From positions 11,971 through 75,970 of the forward strand of contig JBGQNR010000006.1 in the NCBI GenBank assembly GCA_041501225.1: 64,000 nucleotides of DNA, given 5' to 3'. Below are positions 57,429 to 64,000 of the stretch, one piece after another (positions within the stretch are counted from its first letter, which is position 1; every line of letters begins with the position of its first letter). The notes under the pieces were generated by a model. The model was not told the DNA's origin. It was given only the letters and a program-made list of their open reading frames with translations, and did not search any database. A program made the position numbers and the translations under genes. This DNA is from JAFNAG01 sp041501225 (lineage in GTDB: Bacteria; Acidobacteriota; UBA6911).

Positions 57429-57507
57429 GATGCTCCTCCCTTCCATCCAAGGACGAATTACGAATGACGAGTTGATTATTATTGGAATTTGCTACATTTG
57501 TCACTCG

Positions 57508-58626
57508 TCATTGTGACATGGCTGCCTGCAACATCGCATGTGTGTATGCAACGTTAAACACATCGCCCGCGTATCCGCCGCCTCCGGGATAACCGCGAAG
57601 CCCGCCGGTTGCTTTGGCGACCTCCCGGTCATAGTCCAGTGCGCGCGGGTGTTCAGGATAGATCGCGAGCGCATACTTGTTCCGGACCAGTTCCTTCATT
57701 ACGGCGAACATGTTGACTTCGCCTTCATCTATAAACACCTCCTCATACTTTTCCCGCGGTACATGCATGCGCACATTTCGGAAATGCATGTGGTTGATGC
57801 GGTCCCTGGTCGCGAAATAGCGGCACACCTCCGCGGGATCTTGCCCAATCTCGCGCGTGACCCCGCAATCAAAGGTGATCCCGTTCGCCGGGCTTTTCAC
57901 GATCTCGATCAGGCGCTTCCAGCCTTCGACGCTCCCCATGATCTGTTCCGATCCTCTGCTGAGCGGCGCCGGAGGATCGTTCGGATGCAGCGCAAGCCTG
58001 ACCCCCGATTTTTCGGCGACGGGGATCACGGCTTTGAGAAAGTAGGTGATGTTGGCCCACATCTCTTCAAGCTTGCGAACGCCCTCTTCAGGGAGCGGGG
58101 GAAGGTCCTTCATTTTTTCGTAATCGAAACCGGTATATCCAGCGCCGGCTCTGCCGGTCACTTCGTAATACCCTTCCATGGCACGGTGCGCATAGAAGTT
58201 GTATTCCACAACCGGCACGCCGGCCTTGCCGGCCGCGCTGATGGACTGTCTGACTTTTTCAATCTCCTCGTCACGCCCCGGCCTTCCATAGATCGTGTTT
58301 GGAAATCCGGAGATCATCATGTTGCAGAGAGTCAGACCCCCCTCTTTGAGTCTGTCCATAATGTTGCGGATGGCCGCCTCCTGCCACGGGATGGCGGGCC
58401 CGCCCACGAGCACGTGGTCCACGCCAAGTTGCTTGAGCTGGCGCATGCTGGCTTCGTTTGGGCGGCTGGAAATGCCCATGCAGATCTTGGGCGCCGGGCG
58501 GCCTCCACCCCGCACGCCCTGTGCAAGGGCACCGCGACTCGCGGTTACCGACGTCACCGAAGTTGTCAGGGCCGTCGCACCAATCGCCTTCATGACCTGG
58601 CGTCGGGAGATGTTGGATTCACTCAT
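57508..58626 (-). CDS. UxuA-like TIM-barrel sugar-acid dehydratase/isomerase, exported
   Basis: This 372-residue protein starts MSESNISRRQVMKAIGATAL at 58626, 7 nt after GGGAG, with a Tat-like signal ending near GALAQ. A short GVRGGGRPA linker follows. The xylose-isomerase-like barrel carries LALHPNDPPAPL, ITFDCGVTREIGQDP, INHMHFRNVRMH and EVNMFAVMKEL, patterns of mannonate dehydratase UxuA (HPDDPP, HxRN and the acidic tail). A sugar-phosphate isomerase/epimerase is the alternative. Its start overlaps the RraA-like gene stop by 4 bp, so the two products are made together. Confidence 0.82.
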   Translation of the reverse strand: MSESNISRRQVMKAIGATALTTSVTSVTASRGALAQGVRGGGRPAPKICMGISSRPNEASMRQLKQLGVDHVLVGGPAIPWQEAAIRNIMDRLKEGGLTLCNMMISGFPNTIYGRPGRDEEIEKVRQSISAAGKAGVPVVEYNFYAHRAMEGYYEVTGRAGAGYTGFDYEKMKDLPPLPEEGVRKLEEMWANITYFLKAVIPVAEKSGVRLALHPNDPPAPLSRGSEQIMGSVEGWKRLIEIVKSPANGITFDCGVTREIGQDPAEVCRYFATRDRINHMHFRNVRMHVPREKYEEVFIDEGEVNMFAVMKELVRNKYALAIYPEHPRALDYDREVAKATGGLRGYPGGGGYAGDVFNVAYTHAMLQAAMSQ

Positions 58627-59564
58627 CTCTGCGCTCCCTTCTTCTTGCGGATTTCTTCGAGCCGTTTCTTCAGGTACTCCTCGTACTCTTTCTTCAGCTG
58701 TGGATCGCGGGGGCTGCCGTAGATTTCGCTCGATTTGTACTTGCCTTCGTCGAACTTCATCCTCGTCCACTCATCGTGGATCTGTGTCTCCTCGGCGCGG
58801 TCCAGCATTCCTTCCACGAGTTCCGGCGGCACGAAATAGACGCCCTCCCGGTCGCCCACCACGAGATCGCCCGGCATTACCGTCGCGCCGCCGATCCTTA
58901 TGGGGATATTCCAGCCTGCCAGGGTCACGTTCCCAATGGCGCTGGGATCGGCATGCCGGAAATAGGCCGGCATGTCCATGGCGGAAATTCCTTCAAGGTC
59001 GCGGATCGCGCCGTCCACAACCATGCCGGCGCCCTTCGTGGCCTTCATGATGTAGTAGAAAAGATTGTCGCCCACAAACGTCCCCTGATCTTTCTTGCCG
59101 AACAGATCTACTACAATCACGTCGCCGGGCTGCAGCATGTCGATGACCGCCTGGTTGTTGAAAGTCTCCAGGCCCCGGGCCTTGGCCTTGGCGGCAGCCG
59201 TTCTGTCCAGGTCAGGACGTGCGGGCATAAATTGAACTGTGAAGGCCCGGCCGACGAGCTTCTTTCCGGGATGCAGGACCTGCCATCCATCAACGTACTG
59301 GTTGCGGTATCCCTGCGCCCCGATGGTCAGGATTTCCTCCATGGATAATCCACGAGCCCGCTCGATTATAGAATCCGGGATCTTGGGCCTCCCATCCGGG
59401 AAACGGTCGAACGGATTCTTTGCAGTGAACTGGATTAATTCCTCTTTAGTTAGCGCAAACACCTGCGCGTGGGCACGAATCGGCGCAAGCAACGCCACTG
59501 CTCCAGCGCCCAGGATTAGAGTGACGATCCAGATCATCGAAATTGTTTTGGCGGTTCTATTCAT
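58623..59564 (-). CDS. RraA-like aldolase-fold protein 1, exported, with charged C-terminal tail
   Basis: This 313-residue protein has a strong AGGAG site and a Sec signal peptide ending near IRAHAQ. The RraA/HMG-aldolase fold has MLQPGDVIVVD and the catalytic VDGAIRD (R188, D189) that in Pseudomonas HMG/CHA aldolase binds substrate and metal. GDREGVYFVP replaces the common ADxDGVVVVP. A Lys/Glu-rich tail of about 50 residues (EYEEYLKKRLEEIRKKKG) looks coiled. Such enzymes split 4-hydroxy-2-oxo acids into pyruvate plus a second acid or aldehyde. It is first in the five-gene operon. Confidence 0.88.
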   Translation of the reverse strand: MNRTAKTISMIWIVTLILGAGAVALLAPIRAHAQVFALTKEELIQFTAKNPFDRFPDGRPKIPDSIIERARGLSMEEILTIGAQGYRNQYVDGWQVLHPGKKLVGRAFTVQFMPARPDLDRTAAAKAKARGLETFNNQAVIDMLQPGDVIVVDLFGKKDQGTFVGDNLFYYIMKATKGAGMVVDGAIRDLEGISAMDMPAYFRHADPSAIGNVTLAGWNIPIRIGGATVMPGDLVVGDREGVYFVPPELVEGMLDRAEETQIHDEWTRMKFDEGKYKSSEIYGSPRDPQLKKEYEEYLKKRLEEIRKKKGAQR

Positions 59565-60044
59565 TTCGGGCTCCTAGGTTGCGTTGGATAGGAATAGCGG
59601 GCAGTGTGCCGCGCCGGTGCTCGAAAAGGTCGTCGCTCTTCAGCAAGCATGGCGCAATCTTGATGCTCCTGTCGCAAGAGCCGTCGAAGGGTCTTCTGGC
59701 TGGCCATCCCTGGGGACGACGGGGGCTCGCCCTGCTCCAGAGCCCGATTCCCGGGATTGATCCGCAGGCCGTCGCGAGTCTTGGCTCCACCGACTTGAGT
59801 CGCTATGGCCCTTGAGGTCTACCTAGCGGCGCTGCAAACCCTTCTGGCCCGGTTTGGGATTCAATTCTCTGCCAAGAAATTTCGCAAAATGATATTACAT
59901 TCACAGAAGCCGTGTAAAACACAATGTCTTGGGACAGTCCGGTAGTATCATGGCGGTGCTGGCAACCATTACAAGAGCAAGGAACCACAAAACACACATC
60001 GGGCCTTTTGTTCATCGGCGCATTGTCTCTGGGAGGAATTTGGC
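59565..60044. promoter_or_regulatory. Divergent control region between the two RraA-like genes
   Basis: This 480-bp region lies upstream of both RraA-like genes, which point away from each other, so it must hold promoters for the five-gene operon and for RraA-like 2. It includes an AT-rich patch near 59870-59900 and TTGGGACAGTCCGGTAGTAT at 59932-59951, a possible but unproven promoter for the plus-strand gene. No gene or strong operator palindrome was recognised. Confidence 0.45.
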
Positions 60045-60773
60045 ATGAAAACAAAGAACCTGCTAGCTGCTTTTCTGGTTGTAATCGTGATGGCAGTTGC
60101 GAGCTGGATATACTCGCAACCCGCCGATGATCCGATCATCGAGGGATTCCGCCAGACCGAGGTTGCATCCGTCGCTGATGCGATCGAGCAGCTCTACGGC
60201 AAACAAAGCTATATGCATCAAGACATGCGGGCGCTTTTCAAGACCAAGTTTGCCGGGCCGGCCGTTACGGTGCTCATGAAGAAAGAAGAGCACAAGGAAG
60301 GCTCCGCAGCGACTCAGGGCATGATTGACGCGATCGACAACGCGCCCGCAGGTTCGGTCTACGTAATGGTGCTGGAAAACGGCCCCGACTACGGCGCCGT
60401 GGGCGGGCTGATGGCTACCACAATGAAGGTCCGCGGATTTGCCGGCGCCATCGTGGACGCCTCCATTCGGGACCTGCCGCAGATCCAGCGCATTCAGTTC
60501 CCCGTCTACAGCCGGGGTGTATCGCCCGGCACAACCGTTGGGCACTACCGTTGCGTCGGTGTCAACGTCCCGGTTACCTGCGCCGGGGTGACGGTGAATC
60601 CGAAAGACATCATCACGGCGGACGAGGACGGAGTGGTGGTGGTGCCGTTCAATAAGGCGGCGGAAGTCCTGAAAAAGGCGCAGGAACTGGATTTCACAGA
60701 GCACTCGATGTACCCGTTTATCGAGCGGTTCAAGTCCCTGAAAGAGGCCATCGCCAAGTTTGGACGAATTTAA
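60045..60773 (+). CDS. RraA-like aldolase-fold protein 2, exported
   Basis: This 242-residue protein starts at 60045 after GGGAGG, with a hydrophobic Sec leader (NLLAAFLVVIVMAVASWIYS). The core has GPAVTVLM, PAGSVYVMVLENG, the catalytic segment VDASIRD (R142, D143; the usual Gly is Ala) and the canonical TADEDGVVVVP at 191-201. It diverges from RraA-like 1 and lacks its long charged tail. Both keep the Arg-Asp pair needed for retro-aldol cleavage, so both may be active aldolases. Confidence 0.87.
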   Translation: MKTKNLLAAFLVVIVMAVASWIYSQPADDPIIEGFRQTEVASVADAIEQLYGKQSYMHQDMRALFKTKFAGPAVTVLMKKEEHKEGSAATQGMIDAIDNAPAGSVYVMVLENGPDYGAVGGLMATTMKVRGFAGAIVDASIRDLPQIQRIQFPVYSRGVSPGTTVGHYRCVGVNVPVTCAGVTVNPKDIITADEDGVVVVPFNKAAEVLKKAQELDFTEHSMYPFIERFKSLKEAIAKFGRI

Positions 60774-60798
60774 CTACGAGACAATGAAACCAAGAAAT

Positions 60799-60835
60799 GC
60801 ACGAAAAACACGAAATGAATTCGTGTTTTTCGTGG
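60799..60835. terminator. Hairpin between convergent genes, probable terminator
   Basis: A perfect 15-bp stem (CACGAAAAACACGAA and complement) with a 5-nt loop lies between the stop of RraA-like 2 (60773) and that of the lactonase (60860). It may end transcription from both sides. It resembles the repeat at 56179-56227. Confidence 0.6.
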
Positions 60836-60859
60836 TTCGGTCATCGAATGATCTTCCTA

Positions 60860-62032
60860 TCATTTGGAATCGAGGAAGGTCACGCAGACCGGCAGCGGCA
60901 CTGCCAGCACATCGCCAGTCGGGATCAGGTGCCCGGTGCGCCGATCGATGCGGAAAGGTACCACGTTGTCAGAGCCCTGGTTGGCTGCGAAAAGATAAGC
61001 TCCTGTCGGATCGATCGCGAAGCTGCGCGGCGTTTTACCCAGCGTCGCTACGTGCTCGATATGCGTGAGCGTGCCTTTAATGCCGTCGATTGCATATACC
61101 GCAATGCTGTCGTGGCCGCGATTCGAGGCGTAGAGAAACCTGCCGTCCGGATGTACGGCGATTTCGGCGCAAGTGCTGTTCCCGGCGAAATCCTTCGGCA
61201 GGGTTGAGGTAGTTTGCAGTTCCTCGAGACTGCCTTTTTCCGGATCATAGGCCAAAACCGCCACGGTCGATTGCAGCTCGTTGATCACATAGGCGAAACG
61301 CCCGTTGGGATGAAATGCGAGATGCCGCGGTCCTGAACCCGGTTCGATTTTGGCAAATTCCGGAGTATTGGGAGCCAGTAAGCCTTTCCTTAAATCAGTC
61401 CGATAGACAACGACCCTGTCCAGCCCGAGGTCCGGCACCAGGGCGAAGCGGTTATCCGGCGACAAAACAACCTCATGCGCGTGTGGCCCCTGCTGGCGTG
61501 TAGGATTGATGCTGCCTCCCGTATGCTGCATAAATCCCGACGCCTCGCCCAGACTGCCGTCCTCCCTGACGGGCAAGACTGCCACGCTGCCGCTCCCGTA
61601 GTTGGCGACGAAAAGCCATTTACCGCCTTGATCCACAGTCAAGTGGCAAGGAGAGTCACCCCGCGAAGACACCGTGTTCTGCAGGTTCAGCCGGCCCGTT
61701 TCCGGATCAATGAAATAGGCACTGACACTGCCGGTTCTTTGGCCTGCAAACGATGCCACTTCGTTCACCGCGTACAGAAAACGCCGGTTCGGATGAATTG
61801 CGAGAAACGACGGATTTGCGGTCTCGGCAACCAGGCCAATGGAGGTCGTCTTGCCGGTCGCGGGATCGAAACGGAATGCGTAAATGCCCTTGCTTTGCTG
61901 CCGCGTATAGGTGCCGATGTAGACGATATACCCGTTTTTGCGGACGACTTGCTGCGCACCGTTTGCGACGGCCCAAAGAAGCACTGTTGTGACGAATATC
62001 GCCGAGATAAGAAGACTTCTGGGTTGTTTCAT
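60860..62032 (-). CDS. Secreted seven-bladed beta-propeller lactonase (PF10282)
   Basis: This 390-residue protein starts MKQPRSLLISAIFVTTVLLW at 62032; the signal ends near GAQQV. The longest frame adds 55 unlikely residues. The propeller lactonase family is clear: YIGTYTRQQSKGIYAFRFDP, NPSFLAIHPNRRFLYAVNE, GSGSVAVLP, QGPHAHEVVLSPDNRFALVP, GPRHLAFHPNGRFAYVINEL, and a final PVCVTFL. Relatives open 6-phosphogluconolactone (YbhE type) in the cytoplasm, but an exported form should meet free aldonolactones. It diverges from the permease gene across about 200 bp. Confidence 0.88.
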   Translation of the reverse strand: MKQPRSLLISAIFVTTVLLWAVANGAQQVVRKNGYIVYIGTYTRQQSKGIYAFRFDPATGKTTSIGLVAETANPSFLAIHPNRRFLYAVNEVASFAGQRTGSVSAYFIDPETGRLNLQNTVSSRGDSPCHLTVDQGGKWLFVANYGSGSVAVLPVREDGSLGEASGFMQHTGGSINPTRQQGPHAHEVVLSPDNRFALVPDLGLDRVVVYRTDLRKGLLAPNTPEFAKIEPGSGPRHLAFHPNGRFAYVINELQSTVAVLAYDPEKGSLEELQTTSTLPKDFAGNSTCAEIAVHPDGRFLYASNRGHDSIAVYAIDGIKGTLTHIEHVATLGKTPRSFAIDPTGAYLFAANQGSDNVVPFRIDRRTGHLIPTGDVLAVPLPVCVTFLDSK

Positions 62033-62236
62033 GGCAGCCTCACCTGATTGGATGGTTTGGCGGGATGGGGACGTCCAGATTTTCCGCTCCGCGCAGGCGG
62101 CAATTTCCAGGAATCTTGCCGCGTAAAATCGGAATGTCCCTTTCTTTCGAACGGCCTCCTCGACTGTAAGAATCGGAGATGTTATTCGAAATGGCAAATC
62201 ATTATAATCGAACGCGCATCAGATACAGGAGGCAAA

Positions 62237-63862
62237 ATGCCCTGGAGCCAAAACTACAATCCCCTGGGCTACTGGCCATTTTCAACCGCCATGGCGGCCT
62301 TGCCCGTGCTGACTCTGTTCTTTGTGCTGCTGGTTCTGAAAAAGAAAGTGTGGACGGCGGCCCTTTCCGGCATGACGATGGCCGTCGCGCTAGCGGCACT
62401 TGTGATTCAGATGCCCGCATTACTCATCTCCCATGCCGCATTGCACGGATTTGTCTTCGGCTTCTTCCAGATTGCCTGGATCATCATCGCTTCCATCTTC
62501 CTCTATAACATCGCCCTCGAAACCGGGCAGTTTGAAGTCATGAAGGAATCCATTGCCGCGCTGTCGCGGGATGTACGGCTGCAGATGATTCTGATCGCTT
62601 TTTGCTTCGGTGCGTTTCTGGAAGGGACGGGAGGCGGCGGGGCGCCGGTAGCTATCGCCGGATCCTTCCTGATCGGGCTTGGGTTTCCACCCTTCCAGGC
62701 GGCTACCCTCTGCCTGCTGGCCAACACAGCGCCCGTCGCCTGGGGTGGTGTCGGCAATCCCGTCCGTGTATTGGCAGGAGTAACCGGATTGCCGGAGCAT
62801 GCCTTCAACGCCATGTTGGGGAGAATCCTGCCTCCGTTCTCTCTCATCCTGCCGATGTGGCTGATGCTCTCGAGCTTCAGCTGGAGGAAAACGCGTGAGG
62901 TGTTGCCGGCGCTCCTTGTGAGTGGCGCCTCTTTTGCTGCCATGCAGTTTGCCTGGTCCAATTACGGTGAGACGGGCCTCGTAGACATTGTGTCGGCCAT
63001 TTTTTCCCTTCTGGTCATGGTGGCGTTCCTCAAATTCTGGAGCCCGAAAAACATCATCACCAGTGATCCCGCGGAGGTACAGGTCGTCGCCAAGCATCAC
63101 CCCATCGGAGCCGTGCTCAAAGGGTGGTCACCTTTTATTATGGCTTCTCTGCTGATCTTTCTTTACGCAATGCCCTCGTTCAACAAACACCTGAAATTCA
63201 GTGCGTTGACGTTTCCGCTTTCGGGTTTGCACAACCTGGTAGTCCGGATTCCTCCGGCGGTGCCTCAACCAACTCCGGAGGAGGCAAGGATGAATCTTAA
63301 CTTTCTGGCGTTGCCTGGGACCGCTATCTTCATTGCGGCTTTTCTGACCGCCCCGTTCCTGGGAGTTTCGCTTCGCAAAGCCGTGCAAATCCTCCTTCAG
63401 ACCTTCCGCCAACTCATCCCGTCTTTGCTCGCGATCAGCTTCATGGTGGGCCTGGCTTATATCACGCGCTATTCCGGAATGGACACAATCATCGGCCTCA
63501 GTCTGACCCGCACAGGATGGGTGTTTCCGTTATTCGGCACGCTGCTGGGATGGCTGGGGGTAGGATTGACGGGGACCGATGCCGGATCGAACGCCCTGTT
63601 CGGCAATTTGCAGAAGATCACTGCTGAACAGTTGGGGATCAATCCCATATTGATGGGATCCGCCAACAGCGCTGGTGGCGTCATGGGAAAGATGATCTCG
63701 GCTCAGAGCCTTGTGGTAGCCACGGCGGCTACGCGACAGGTAGGCAAAGAAGCCGACATGTTCAGATTCATTTTTAAACACAGCATAGTCCTGGCCATTC
63801 TGGTCGGCTTGCTGGTTATGGCCTACGCCTACTTAATTCCGTGGATTGTGCCGCTTCGCTAA
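62237..63862 (+). CDS. LctP/LldP-family lactate/glycolate-type permease
   Basis: This 541-residue integral membrane protein has about 13 helices and starts at 62237, 4 nt after AGGAGG. It is colinear with E. coli LldP: FQIAWIIIASIFLYNIALET, FGAFLEGTGGGGAPVAIAGS, ANTAPVAWGGVGNPV, LGWLGVGLTGTDAGSNALFG, GVMGKMISAQSLVVA and KEADMFRFIFKHS. The usual LEGAAGFGAPVA is changed to LEGTGGGGAPVA, which may shift specificity. It would import a small 2-hydroxy- or keto-acid by proton symport, such as a product of the exported enzymes next to it. Confidence 0.92.
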   Translation: MPWSQNYNPLGYWPFSTAMAALPVLTLFFVLLVLKKKVWTAALSGMTMAVALAALVIQMPALLISHAALHGFVFGFFQIAWIIIASIFLYNIALETGQFEVMKESIAALSRDVRLQMILIAFCFGAFLEGTGGGGAPVAIAGSFLIGLGFPPFQAATLCLLANTAPVAWGGVGNPVRVLAGVTGLPEHAFNAMLGRILPPFSLILPMWLMLSSFSWRKTREVLPALLVSGASFAAMQFAWSNYGETGLVDIVSAIFSLLVMVAFLKFWSPKNIITSDPAEVQVVAKHHPIGAVLKGWSPFIMASLLIFLYAMPSFNKHLKFSALTFPLSGLHNLVVRIPPAVPQPTPEEARMNLNFLALPGTAIFIAAFLTAPFLGVSLRKAVQILLQTFRQLIPSLLAISFMVGLAYITRYSGMDTIIGLSLTRTGWVFPLFGTLLGWLGVGLTGTDAGSNALFGNLQKITAEQLGINPILMGSANSAGGVMGKMISAQSLVVATAATRQVGKEADMFRFIFKHSIVLAILVGLLVMAYAYLIPWIVPLR

Positions 63863-63893
63863 GAGGAAATCGAAATAGCTTTCCCCTTTCGAT

Positions 63894-63912
63894 CTAGGAG
63901 CCCGTCCGAGAA
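63894..63912 (-). repeat. Edge copy of the 19-bp GC-rich box
   Basis: CTAGGAGCCCGTCCGAGAA is the reverse complement of the box at 21414-21432 with two differences. The GC-rich sequence after it up to the window edge is not part of the permease gene and may belong to a repeat or insertion element cut by the edge. Confidence 0.4.
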
Positions 63913-63971
63913 TTAGGAGGGGTCGCGCGCATGGGGCTTGCGGGGCGAGCTCAAGGCGCGAGGAGGAGGCG

Positions 63972-64000
63972 ATGTCGGTGCACATCGTTGACGACGAGCA
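63972..64000 (+). CDS. Possible start of a further gene, cut by window edge
   Basis: An ATG at 63972 follows AGGAGGAGGCG and opens MSVHIVDDE, reminiscent of response-regulator starts. Only nine codons are visible and the surrounding DNA looks repeat-like, so this is weak. Confidence 0.2.

Noticed and set aside
60860..62032. Assignment as the 6-phosphogluconolactonase partner of zwf
   Set aside because: The protein has a signal peptide and lies 26 kb from zwf; a phosphorylated cytosolic substrate is unlikely.
63972..64000. Response regulator gene
   Set aside because: Only nine codons are visible; kept as a low-confidence possible start without a function.

Overview
The window is a GC-rich bacterial chromosome segment with dense genes on both strands. 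Its gene content is typical of a soil-type Acidobacteriota: many secreted M14, S9 and CocE hydrolases, a sortilin/VPS10-type propeller, a DUF1080 protein, Tat-exported sugar-acid enzymes, and Gly/Arg-rich linkers in exported proteins. No rRNA, tRNA, CRISPR array, phage or intact transposase gene was seen. The lineage is inferred from gene content and style only.

Layout. 1-10.9 kb holds secreted hydrolases: two tandem M14 carboxypeptidases (one cut by the window edge), a DUF1080 protein, a BNR_4 protein resembling polysaccharide lyases, a CocE/NonD acylase and a VPS10-type propeller. 10.9-11.6 kb is a VapC/AbrB toxin-antitoxin pair. 11.6-17.7 kb is an L-rhamnose/L-fucose block: rhaA, an MFS carrier, rhaB and fucI. 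18-24 kb holds a guanosine-inosine kinase (gsk), a small exported protein, a DAO-type oxidoreductase, a DedA-MprF fusion and a PDZ remnant. 24.5-28 kb is a K+ unit: a KimA-like permease followed by two RCK/TrkA proteins. 28-35.6 kb holds a CDGSH protein, a rubredoxin-flavoprotein fusion, a GH63-like glucosidase, zwf and PIN-PhoH. 36-44.5 kb has a MacAB-like ABC efflux operon divergent from an RND adaptor/pump pair. 44.5-52.8 kb has a methyltransferase, an ECF sigma/anti-sigma pair, then a same-strand series of GH16, small membrane protein, S9 peptidase, CYTH protein and a polytopic GT-C-like protein.

53.3-63.9 kb is the most interesting region. It encodes a ManD-type dehydratase, a second enolase-superfamily enzyme, a DUF362 protein, a UxuA-like TIM barrel, two RraA-like aldolase-fold proteins, a beta-propeller lactonase and an LctP/LldP-family permease. 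All seven soluble proteins begin with a Sec- or twin-arginine-like signal. Families usually found in the cytoplasm therefore appear to be sent outside the inner membrane. The set suggests a non-phosphorylative route: lactone, aldonate, 2-keto-3-deoxy acid, then pyruvate plus an aldehyde or lactate. The permease would import a small 2-hydroxy- or keto-acid product.

Spaces between genes are rich in small non-coding elements. These include a 276-bp MITE-like element with 13-bp terminal inverted repeats and an 11-bp direct repeat, a nested palindrome of about 460 bp upstream of fucI, long REP-type palindromes (one truncating a DinB-like gene), and at least two dispersed families. Start codons were chosen from Shine-Dalgarno spacing, signal peptides and homology, and often lie inside longer open frames.
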